Positions 1 to 6,610 of a DNA stretch of 18,462 nucleotides are shown piece after piece; the stretch's first letter is position 1, and each line of letters begins with the position of its first letter. The notes beneath the pieces were generated by a model. It was not told where the DNA came from, did no database searches, and saw nothing but the letters and a program-made list of their open reading frames with translations. Made by a program: the position numbers and the translations under genes. The stretch comes from Deltaproteobacteria bacterium (GTDB lineage: Bacteria; UBA10199; 2-02-FULL-44-16), in the NCBI GenBank assembly GCA_016203825.1, contig JACQMA010000202.1, forward strand, positions 1-18,462. Reading direction: 5' to 3'.

Positions 1-482
1 ATCCGAATTTGGGCGTCTATGCCGATGGAAAATATTATTCGTCGTTTATTGGGTTTGCCCCAAGCGACGATCCGCGGATTGTCGTGTACGTCGGGATCGA
101 TGAACCCGCGGGAGCCTATTATGGTGGACAGGTGGCGGCCCCAATCTTTCGGAAGATTGTCGAGGCGTCCCTTCATTATATGAAGGTCCCCGCCTACGCC
201 CTTCGGGCTACGGCGGGCAAGCCCGCTCGCCCCACACATCTTCCAACAACGACGGCAACACCATCATCTGAAATAATCCGCATGCTTCCGGCGGGGAAAA
301 CATCATGGCGTGTTCCGGATTTTCGGGGGCTTACGATGCGGGCCGTGTTGGACGCGACCGCAGGCGTGCCGTTGCGGATGGGGCTCAAGGGCAGTGGAAT
401 TGCGGTTGAACAAAGCCCATCTCCGGGGAGTGTGGTTTCTTCGGGGGCGCGGTGCGATGTGACCTTTCGGTCGATGTTGTAA
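1..482 (+). CDS. ftsI: FtsI / class B penicillin-binding protein, C-terminal part with PASTA domain (5' partial)
   Basis: This is the C-terminal end of the septal peptidoglycan transpeptidase. The reading frame is open from base 3 and runs off the left edge, so the catalytic SxxK, SxN and KTG motifs lie outside the window. The first visible stretch, GVYADGKYYSSFIGFAPSDD, is the typical segment just after the KTG motif of class B PBPs (usual form: ASFVGFAPADNP). After the transpeptidase fold (to about base 180) comes a low-complexity linker holding a GC-rich palindromic repeat (190-226). A single PASTA domain follows (about 298-477, beginning SWRVPDFRGLTM and ending SGARCDVTF). FtsI proteins with a C-terminal PASTA domain are known in several Gram-negative lineages, including deltaproteobacteria. 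The stop codon is 14 bases before the murE start, consistent with an operon. Family identity is secure; FtsI rather than another class B PBP is inferred from its place before murE. Confidence 0.9.
   Translation, partial: PNLGVYADGKYYSSFIGFAPSDDPRIVVYVGIDEPAGAYYGGQVAAPIFRKIVEASLHYMKVPAYALRATAGKPARPTHLPTTTATPSSEIIRMLPAGKTSWRVPDFRGLTMRAVLDATAGVPLRMGLKGSGIAVEQSPSPGSVVSSGARCDVTFRSML
190..226 (+). repeat. GC-rich double-hairpin repeat inside ftsI linker
   Basis: Two adjoining inverted repeats lie in frame in the linker of the penicillin-binding protein. The first pairs CCGCC (190-194) with GGCGG (212-216) and GCCC (198-201) with GGGC (205-208) around a TTC loop. The second pairs GCGGGC (213-218) with GCCCGC (221-226) around AA. 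Translation gives about PAYALRATAGKPA, unlike the transpeptidase and PASTA domains on either side. It looks like an inserted intragenic palindromic element, although a naturally GC-rich linker is possible. Confidence 0.6.
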
Positions 483-496
483 GAAAAAGGGAAGCG

Positions 497-1753
497 ATGA
501 AATCATCGGAACTCAAAATGATTGGCGTGACCGGAACGAGCGGAAAGACGACGGTGACGTATCTTTTGGAGTCCATTTTTATGGCAGCAGGATTTTCGAC
601 CGGTGTGATCGGGACAATTGAGTATCGCGTTGGCACCAAACGCAAACCGGCGACCCTCACGACACCCGATTCGAAAGCGCTTCCGCCGCTCCTTGGCTGG
701 GTGGCGGATGAGGGAGCAACCCATTGCGTGATGGAGGTTTCGTCGCATGCGCTGGTTCAGGGGCGTGTCGCGGCGGTGCAGTTTGACGGCGCCATTTTTA
801 CCAATCTCACCCCCGAGCATCTCGATTACCACGCTGACATGGAGTCGTATTTTCAGGCGAAGTCCACGCTCTTCACGAAGCTCTTGAATGCCAGCACCAA
901 ACCCAATCGATTTGCCGTCGTGAACACCGACGATCCCTTTGGGAAGAGACTGTGCACCAAGATTTCCGTGCCACTGATTTCTTACGGTGAACAGCATGCG
1001 AATGTTTTCGCCGAAAAGGTAGATGCCTGTCGAGATGGACTCGTGATGAGCGTGAAAACGCCGCGAGGAAAACTGGAGCTTCACTCGCCGCTCATCGCGC
1101 GGTTGAATGTCCCCAATATTTTGGCGGCCGTTGCGACGGCTCAGGCGATGGACCTATCAACGGACGCGATCGTGCGTGGCATTGCCAACATGAAAGGTGT
1201 GAAGGGACGCTTCGAGCTCGTGTCAAACGCCAAGGGCGTCATCGCCATTGTCGATTATGCGCACAAACCGGATGCGTTGCGAAAAGTTTTAGAAGAAGCG
1301 CGGGCTCTAGCCATGAACCGGCCGCTGCGAGATTCCCCCGAGGAGGTGGCCACCGCAACCGCCGCAGGGGGTCGAGCAGACAGGCCGGTTCATGGTCGAG
1401 TTCTCGTCATTTTTGGTTGTGGTGGCGATCGCGACCGACAGAAACGCCCCGTGATGGGGGAAACTGCCGCAGAGCTTGCCGATGTCGTTGTGGTGACGAG
1501 CGATAATCCACGAAGCGAATCGGCCGAGGCGATTATCGCCGAGATTCTTCCGGGCGTGAAAAAGAAAACATCTTCGGTTCAGGTCATTCCGGATCGCCGC
1601 GAGGCCATCCGCTGGGCGGTCAACGAATCTCGTCCGGGCGATGTTCTGGTCGTGGCCGGAAAAGGACACGAAGATTATCAAATCATCGGGAATCAGCGGA
1701 ACCACTTTGATGATCGCGAAGAATTGGAGCATGCCTTTGTTCAGCGTCGATGA
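497..1753 (+). CDS. murE: UDP-N-acetylmuramoyl-tripeptide synthetase MurE, lacking the N-terminal domain
   Basis: A cytoplasmic ATP-dependent Mur ligase that adds the third stem-peptide residue to UDP-MurNAc-L-Ala-D-Glu. The P-loop GVTGTSGKTT is at residues 10-19. TPEHLDYHADMESYFQAKS is the usual MurE centre with the lysine that is carbamylated in the family. DNPR (residues 336-339) is the motif associated with meso-diaminopimelate. The GKGHEDYQ...DDRE C-terminus is canonical. The start at 497 follows an A/G-rich ribosome site (AGGGAAG, 488-494). The 418 residues are shorter than the usual 480-500, and the protein begins almost directly at the P-loop, so the N-terminal UDP-binding domain is missing. 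Only 14 bases separate it from ftsI, so the domain is not encoded immediately upstream. Residues about 272-300, between EEARALA and GRVLVIFGCGGDRD, are an extra segment encoded by a palindromic element. The 3' end overlaps murF. Confidence 0.93.
   Translation: MKSSELKMIGVTGTSGKTTVTYLLESIFMAAGFSTGVIGTIEYRVGTKRKPATLTTPDSKALPPLLGWVADEGATHCVMEVSSHALVQGRVAAVQFDGAIFTNLTPEHLDYHADMESYFQAKSTLFTKLLNASTKPNRFAVVNTDDPFGKRLCTKISVPLISYGEQHANVFAEKVDACRDGLVMSVKTPRGKLELHSPLIARLNVPNILAAVATAQAMDLSTDAIVRGIANMKGVKGRFELVSNAKGVIAIVDYAHKPDALRKVLEEARALAMNRPLRDSPEEVATATAAGGRADRPVHGRVLVIFGCGGDRDRQKRPVMGETAAELADVVVVTSDNPRSESAEAIIAEILPGVKKKTSSVQVIPDRREAIRWAVNESRPGDVLVVAGKGHEDYQIIGNQRNHFDDREELEHAFVQRR
1311..1395 (+). repeat. 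Protein-coding palindromic element in murE (same family as murG copy)
   Basis: A 13-bp perfect inverted repeat, CCATGAACCGGCC (1311-1323) and GGCCGGTTCATGG (1383-1395), encloses an inner CCCCC (1335-1339) / GGGGG (1367-1371) pairing and the 10-bp palindrome GGTGGCCACC (1345-1354). The shared blocks GGCCGCTGCGAG (1320-1331) and CGAGCAGACAGGCC (1373-1386) recur exactly in murG at 7127-7138 and 7186-7199. It is translated in frame as a segment running from NRPLR to RADRPV. This segment is absent from ordinary MurE proteins, where the flanking parts are nearly adjacent. Confidence 0.85.
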
Positions 1754-3125
1754 CATTGTGAAGGCAACGGGTGGGGCACTCCTGCAAGCGGGGACACCGT
1801 CGGTGAAAATAACAGGGGTGAGTCACGACACACGGGCAACCCTTGGCAGCACTCTTTTTGTGGCCATCCCGGGTCCGCGTTTTGATGGTCACACGTTTGT
1901 GGCCGAGGCCGCGCGGAAAGGTGCCGTTGCCGCCCTTGTGAGCCACGTCGTTGCAGCCCCTCCCTCGATGGCGCTCATCAAAGTGGAAGATACGATTCGT
2001 GCCTTGGGCGATCTGGCTCATGCGTGGCGCCAAAAATTTTCTGTCCCCTGCGTGGCGATCACCGGGAGTAATGGAAAATCGACCACGAAACAGATGGCGA
2101 CGGCGATCGCCTCGGAGCTTGGTGACGTTCTCGCCACCGAGGGCAACTTTAACAACCTCATCGGTCTTCCGCTGACCCTCTTCCGATGGCGCGATCACCA
2201 TCGTGCGGCGATTCTCGAAATGGGAATGAACACACCGGGAGAAATTCAACGACTGACCGAGATCACGCGCCCGACGGTTGGCCTTATTACGAACGTGACC
2301 GCCGCCCATCTCGAACGTCTCGGCTCCGTCGAGGCCGTAGCCCGTGCTAAGGGCGAACTTTTCGACACGATGGGGAAAGAGGCGATCGCGATTATTAATG
2401 ATGAAGACCCTTGGGCGAAAAAATTGGGGGCAGCCTTTCGCGGTCGATGTATTCACTACGGAATGCAGAATGAATCGGATGTTCGTTTTTGTCACATGGA
2501 GACGCCAGCGTTCGACACAACGACCTTCACGGTTGCTGCGAAGGAGAAAGAGGTGACCATCACGCTTCCCGTGATGGGCGTGCATAATGTTCTGAATGCG
2601 ATGGCCGCCATCGCAATCGGCGAGGCGTTGGGTGTTGATCTGGAAAGGGCTGCGAAGCGACTCCAATCGTTCAAGCCCATGGCCATGCGCTTCGAACAGA
2701 TCCAGCTCGCCAATGGCGTTCGTCTTATTCACGACGCCTACAATGCAAATCCGGAATCGATGACAGCGGCCCTCACGACCATTGCCACCGCAAAGCGTGC
2801 GGGACGTTTTATTGCCGTTCTTGGCGACATGCTGGAATTGGGTGCAGCTTCCGCAAAGCTTCACCGTGACGTCGGAACAAAGGCTGTTCAGTGTGGCGTC
2901 GATCAACTCTATGCCGTGGGACGTTTCGCAGCCGCCATGGTTGATGGCGCTCGATCTGCCGGTATGAAAAATGGGCAAGCTCGCGCCGAGCAAGAGCTCG
3001 ATGCGGTGAAAGACGACGTGCTGGGCACATTGAAAACGGGAGATGTGATCTTGGTCAAGGCGTCACGAGGCATGAAGTTCGAGCGCCTCGTGGAATTTTT
3101 GAAACGAGAGATAGGGAGCGGCTAA
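1731..3125 (+). CDS. murF: UDP-N-acetylmuramoyl-tripeptide--D-alanyl-D-alanine ligase MurF
   Basis: A cytoplasmic Mur ligase that adds D-Ala-D-Ala to complete the UDP-MurNAc-pentapeptide. The N-terminal domain starts FSVDDIVKATGGALL. The P-loop is AITGSNGKSTTK (residues 109-120). Further signatures are EGNFNNLIGLPLTL, ILEMGMNTPGEI, ITNVTAAHLERLGS, HNVLNAMAA, DAYNANPESM and LGDMLELG. At 464 residues it has normal length and shows no inserted repeat. The start at ATG 1731 gives the usual MurF N-terminus and overlaps murE by 23 bases. GGAG at 1726-1729 is very close to it, so ATG 1710 (seven residues longer) is the alternative. The stop (TAA) shares a base with the mraY start (TAATG), which suggests translational coupling. 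Confidence 0.96.
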   Translation: MPLFSVDDIVKATGGALLQAGTPSVKITGVSHDTRATLGSTLFVAIPGPRFDGHTFVAEAARKGAVAALVSHVVAAPPSMALIKVEDTIRALGDLAHAWRQKFSVPCVAITGSNGKSTTKQMATAIASELGDVLATEGNFNNLIGLPLTLFRWRDHHRAAILEMGMNTPGEIQRLTEITRPTVGLITNVTAAHLERLGSVEAVARAKGELFDTMGKEAIAIINDEDPWAKKLGAAFRGRCIHYGMQNESDVRFCHMETPAFDTTTFTVAAKEKEVTITLPVMGVHNVLNAMAAIAIGEALGVDLERAAKRLQSFKPMAMRFEQIQLANGVRLIHDAYNANPESMTAALTTIATAKRAGRFIAVLGDMLELGAASAKLHRDVGTKAVQCGVDQLYAVGRFAAAMVDGARSAGMKNGQARAEQELDAVKDDVLGTLKTGDVILVKASRGMKFERLVEFLKREIGSG

Positions 3126-4201
3126 TGCTGTATCACTGGATTTATCCGTTGAAGGTTTATTGGAGCGGACTGAATGTCCTCAAATACATCTCGGTTCGGA
3201 TGTTTATTGCCGCCTTCATCGCGATGGGGATCTACTTTGTGTTTGGGCGCGCGATGATTCGCTGCCTCGCCGCTCGGCAATTTTGGCAGACGGTGCGCAA
3301 TGACGGTCCCGTGAGTCACATGGACAAGCGCGGCACGCCCACGATGGGAGGGTTGCTGTTGTGGGGAGCCGTCCTCGTTGCACTGCTGCTCTGCGGTCGT
3401 TTTGATGTGCCGTATATTCCGATCAGCATGGCCGTGATCGTAATCTTTGGTGCGATTGGATTCCTCGACGACTACCGCAAAGTGATTCTCAAGGATGCAA
3501 AGGGATTGCGGGCGCGTTGGAAATTTCCGCTTCAGGTCGCCACGGCGACCATCATTGTCCTGATCCTTTTTGATGTCGTTGGTCTTACGCGTGACATCAC
3601 GATTCCCTTTTTCAAAGACGTGCGTCCCGATTTGGGAAACTGGATGGTTCCCTTTGCAGTCCTTGTCATCGTGGGAACGTCGAATGCCGTGAATCTCACC
3701 GACGGTCTTGACGGCCTCGTCTCCATGCCCTCGATCGTCGTCTTCTTGGCGTATGCCGTCATCGCCTACATTACGGGCCACGCTGCCATCGCGTCGTACC
3801 TCCAGGTTCCCGTGATTCCGGGGAGTGGAGAACTTGCGGTGCTGTGCGGTGCCATCATCGGGGCGACGCTCGGTTTTCTCTGGTACAACGCGCATCCGGC
3901 GTCGGTCTTTATGGGGGACGTCGGATCGCTCCCGATGGGGGCGGTGCTGGGATACGTTGCCGTGGTGACGAAGAGTGAGATTCTCCTCGTTGTGATTGGC
4001 GGTCTCTTCGTCCTCGAGGCCATTTCGGTTATTACGCAGGTCATTTCGTTTAAACTTACGGGCAAACGGATCTTTCGGATGGCGCCGTTGCATCATCACT
4101 TTGAGCTGAAGGGTTGGCCGGAATCCAAGGTGATCGTCCGGTTTTGGATTATCACGATTATTTTGGCACTCGCGAGTTTGGCGACATTGAAACTACGATG
4201 A
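3125..4201 (+). CDS. mraY: Phospho-N-acetylmuramoyl-pentapeptide transferase MraY
   Basis: An inner-membrane enzyme that moves phospho-MurNAc-pentapeptide from UDP to undecaprenyl phosphate, giving lipid I. It has normal length (358 residues) and is very hydrophobic, with about ten membrane segments. Family motifs include SHMDKRGTPTMGG (residues 64-76), the Asp pair in LDDYRK (D115, D116), NLTDGLDGL (190-198), FMGDVGS (262-268) and PLHHHFE (321-327), all intact. The start overlaps the murF stop by one base and the stop overlaps the murD start as ATGA. Confidence 0.97.
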   Translation: MLYHWIYPLKVYWSGLNVLKYISVRMFIAAFIAMGIYFVFGRAMIRCLAARQFWQTVRNDGPVSHMDKRGTPTMGGLLLWGAVLVALLLCGRFDVPYIPISMAVIVIFGAIGFLDDYRKVILKDAKGLRARWKFPLQVATATIIVLILFDVVGLTRDITIPFFKDVRPDLGNWMVPFAVLVIVGTSNAVNLTDGLDGLVSMPSIVVFLAYAVIAYITGHAAIASYLQVPVIPGSGELAVLCGAIIGATLGFLWYNAHPASVFMGDVGSLPMGAVLGYVAVVTKSEILLVVIGGLFVLEAISVITQVISFKLTGKRIFRMAPLHHHFELKGWPESKVIVRFWIITIILALASLATLKLR

Positions 4202-5529
4202 ACATGCGCGGAAAAAAAGCCCTCGTCATCGGCCTCGGCAAATCGGGGATCGCTGCATGTCAGTATCTTGCGGCGCAAGGTGCACGCGTGGTGGCGGATG
4301 ATAGCAAACTCGGTCATCACGATCCCAAGCTCGTCGAAGGCATGGATCTTATTGTTGTGAGTCCTGGTGTACCGTTGAACCTCCCCCTGATCCAGCGAGC
4401 GCGCGAACGAAAAATTCCGGTTATCAGTGAAATGGAGTTGGCGTTGACAACTGTAGGGGCGGTTCGCGAACCGCCCCTACGCGAAAAACCCATTATCGCC
4501 ATCACCGGCACCAATGGAAAAACGACAACGACATCACTCATTGCCCATCTCTTGAAGGCGTGTGGTCAAAAAGTATGTGTTGCAGGAAATATCGGAACAC
4601 CACTCATCGCCATGATCGACGAAGCGCGCACAAGCGACTGGATCGTCCTTGAGGTCTCGAGTTTTCAATTGGAGACGACCCCGTCACTCCATCCCCAAGT
4701 GGCCGTATGGCTCAACGCGACCCCCGATCACCTCGATTGGCATGGATCGTTCGAGGATTATGTCGCCGCTAAGCGCAAGATCTTCGAACAACTGCCCCCT
4801 GATGGGTACGGCATATATAATGATAGGGATGAGGTAGTGACAAAGGCCGTGGCACAGGTAGGTGCGGGTTTCAAACCCGTCCCTACATTCATTCCATTCG
4901 GTAGGGGCACGGCATGCCGTGCCCCTACGTTCGATTTCACCAAGACGAAATTGGTTGGTGTCCACAACGAAGAGAACATGAAGGCAGCGGTGTTGGCGGT
5001 GGAATGTTGCCTCGGAAACGATAAAAAAGATATTTTTCAACACGCCCTCGAAACCTTTCGTCCGTTGCCCCACCGTCTTGAATTCGTTCGCGAGGTCAAT
5101 GGGGTTCGATATTATGACGACTCCAAGGGGACGAATGTGGGTGCCACGGTGAAGGCGCTTGAAAGCTTCACGTCCCCGATTATCCTGATTGCTGGCGGAA
5201 GAGACAAGGGTGGGAGTTATGATCCGCTGCTCCCGCTCGTAAAGAAACACGTCAAACACCTCATCGTCATCGGCGAGGCGGCAGCGGTTCTGCAAAAAAC
5301 AGTGGGGAGCGTCGCCATCACGACGCGCGCGGCATCATTAGAAGAAGCGGTTCTTCTTGCCGCACGGACGTCGAAGGCCGGTGATGTCGTCCTCTTGTCA
5401 CCGGCCTGTTCGAGTTTTGACATGTTCCGCGACTACGCCCATCGCGGCGAGGTGTTTCAGGGCGCCGTGAGATCATTGGGGAATACAGGAAAAAATGGAA
5501 GCGAACGAATTACACAAGCAGCACTTTGA
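4198..5529 (+). CDS. murD: UDP-N-acetylmuramoyl-L-alanine--D-glutamate ligase MurD
   Basis: A cytoplasmic Mur ligase that adds D-glutamate to UDP-MurNAc-L-Ala. The N-terminal domain begins KKALVIGLGKSGIAA. The P-loop is GTNGKTT (residues 104-110). EVSSFQLE, TPDHLDWHGSFEDYVAAKRKI, YYDDSKGTN, LIAGGRDKG and the SPACSSFDMF...HRGEVF end are canonical. The chosen ATG forms an ATGA overlap with the mraY stop; ATG 4204 is also possible. Three palindromic DNA elements lie inside the gene and stay in frame. The first (residues 86-95) sits in the linker just before the P-loop. The second and third (about 221-230 and 235-244) flank a short FIPFG strand in the central domain. Despite these inserts the gene is open throughout and 443 residues long. 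The 3' end overlaps ftsW by 35 bases. Confidence 0.96.
   Translation: MNMRGKKALVIGLGKSGIAACQYLAAQGARVVADDSKLGHHDPKLVEGMDLIVVSPGVPLNLPLIQRARERKIPVISEMELALTTVGAVREPPLREKPIIAITGTNGKTTTTSLIAHLLKACGQKVCVAGNIGTPLIAMIDEARTSDWIVLEVSSFQLETTPSLHPQVAVWLNATPDHLDWHGSFEDYVAAKRKIFEQLPPDGYGIYNDRDEVVTKAVAQVGAGFKPVPTFIPFGRGTACRAPTFDFTKTKLVGVHNEENMKAAVLAVECCLGNDKKDIFQHALETFRPLPHRLEFVREVNGVRYYDDSKGTNVGATVKALESFTSPIILIAGGRDKGGSYDPLLPLVKKHVKHLIVIGEAAAVLQKTVGSVAITTRAASLEEAVLLAARTSKAGDVVLLSPACSSFDMFRDYAHRGEVFQGAVRSLGNTGKNGSERITQAAL
4453..4480 (+). repeat. Perfect 28-nt palindrome in murD (copy 1)
   Basis: The left half GTAGGGGCGGTTCG (4453-4466) is followed directly by its exact reverse complement (4467-4480), with no loop. 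It is read in frame as VGAVREPPL between the N-terminal domain (SEMELALTT) and the P-loop segment (KPIIAITGTNGKTT). It shares the GTAGG...CCTAC ends with two further palindromes at 4858-4886 and 4901-4928. Confidence 0.9.
4858..4886 (+). repeat. 29-nt imperfect palindrome in murD (copy 2)
   Basis: The left arm GTAGGTGCGGGTTT (4858-4871) pairs with AAACCCGTCCCTAC (4873-4886) around one unpaired C. Twelve of 14 positions match as Watson-Crick pairs. It is read as VGAGFKPVP, the same frame as copy 1. It lies in the variable part of the MurD central domain. Confidence 0.85.
4901..4928 (+). repeat. Perfect 28-nt palindrome in murD (copy 3)
   Basis: The left half GTAGGGGCACGGCA (4901-4914) is followed by its exact reverse complement (4915-4928). 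It is read as GRGTACRAPT, a different frame from copies 1 and 2. It is 14 bases downstream of copy 2, and the spacer encodes part of a FIPFG strand that looks like native MurD. The two copies therefore look like separate insertions. Confidence 0.9.
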
Positions 5530-6610
5530 CGTCTGGCTCCTCTTTGTGGCCATCGCCCTCGTCGTGATCGGGGTCACGATGGTTTACAGTTCCAGTGGCG
5601 TCCTGGCACTCGAGCGCTACGGCGACTCCTATTATTATCTCAAGCGGACCGTCTTCTTTGCCCTCTTGGGTTTCTGTGGAATCGCCCTCCTGCTTCGTTT
5701 TCCCTACGTCCGGCTGCGGCGCTGGATTTATCCCATCCTCATCGGGACGTTGGGACTCGTCCTTCTCGTTTTTATTCCCGGTGTGGGACGCACGATTGGG
5801 GGCGCGACCCGTTGGGTCAACGTGGGGTTGTTTGCCTTTCAACCTTCGGAGATGATGAAGATCGCCCTCATTCTCTATCTCGCGTATTCGCTTGAGAAGA
5901 AGGGCGAGCGGGTCCATCGTTTCTCGGTCGGCATCCTTCCGCATCTTCTGGTCCTTGCGGTGGTCGGGGCGGCGATTTTGGCGCAGCGCGATTTCGGATC
6001 GGTGGCGTTGCTCGCGATGATCACCTGGCTCATGCTCTTTGCCGCGGGCGCCAAGCCTCGCTACCTTTACGGTTTTCTCGGTGCCGTGATCCTTGCCGGA
6101 ACCGCCCTCATCCTCGGGAGCCCTTATCGACGTGAGCGTGTGTTTGCTTTCCTTAATCCCTGGAGCGATCAGTACGGTTCCGGTTTTCAGATGATCCAGT
6201 CGCTCGTCGCCTTCAACGAGGGCGGATGGTTTGGCCAAGGGCTGGGAGAGGGGCGACAAAAACTTTTCTACCTCCCCGAGGCCCGCACAGATTTTATTCT
6301 CTCCGTCGTTGGAGAAGAGCTTGGTCTCTTGGGTGTGCTCACCGTTATCCTTCTCTTCGTCATTTTTTGTTATCGCGGATTTCGCATCGCGCTCAATGCC
6401 CCCGATGCTTTTGGTCGTCTCATGACGTTTGGGTGCACGGTGCTCGTGGGCGTGCAGTCGCTCCTCAATATGGGTGTCGTGATGGGGTTGCTTCCGACCA
6501 AGGGGCTCACCCTTCCGTTCATGAGTTATGGCGGGTCGTCGCTCGCGATGTCGCTCGTTGCGGTGGGACTCATGCTCAACGTGTCATCCTATCGAAAGGG
6601 GTACGAATGA
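5495..6610 (+). CDS. ftsW: Lipid II polymerase FtsW (SEDS family)
   Basis: A polytopic inner-membrane SEDS glycosyltransferase that polymerises lipid II at the septum together with FtsI. It has 371 residues and about ten membrane segments. The sequence NPWSDQYGSGFQMIQSLVAF, the following GLGEGRQKLFYLPEARTDFI segment, VGEELGLLG and the C-terminal FMSYGGSS are the conserved SEDS signatures. The start at 5495 has AGGA (5487-5490) at suitable spacing and lies inside the end of murD. Its stop overlaps the murG start as ATGA. FtsW rather than RodA is chosen from the dcw context. Confidence 0.96.
   Translation: MEANELHKQHFDVWLLFVAIALVVIGVTMVYSSSGVLALERYGDSYYYLKRTVFFALLGFCGIALLLRFPYVRLRRWIYPILIGTLGLVLLVFIPGVGRTIGGATRWVNVGLFAFQPSEMMKIALILYLAYSLEKKGERVHRFSVGILPHLLVLAVVGAAILAQRDFGSVALLAMITWLMLFAAGAKPRYLYGFLGAVILAGTALILGSPYRRERVFAFLNPWSDQYGSGFQMIQSLVAFNEGGWFGQGLGEGRQKLFYLPEARTDFILSVVGEELGLLGVLTVILLFVIFCYRGFRIALNAPDAFGRLMTFGCTVLVGVQSLLNMGVVMGLLPTKGLTLPFMSYGGSSLAMSLVAVGLMLNVSSYRKGYE

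Noticed and set aside
1683..2993. 436-residue antisense open frame opposite murF
   Set aside because: It is a shadow of the conserved murF gene. The product has no recognisable motif and no ribosome site, and such antisense frames are common in GC-rich coding DNA.
3122..4099. 325-residue antisense open frame opposite mraY
   Set aside because: Its charged product rich in His, Arg, Asp and Asn is the expected reverse reading of a membrane-protein gene.
4453..4928. CRISPR array or transcription terminators in murD
   Set aside because: The palindromes are few, irregularly spaced, have different cores and no T-runs, and they are translated inside a conserved gene.
6226..6606. Longer murG start within ftsW
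   Set aside because: The added 127 residues are an out-of-frame reading of conserved ftsW sequence. ATG 6607 gives the exact MurG N-terminus and an ATGA overlap.
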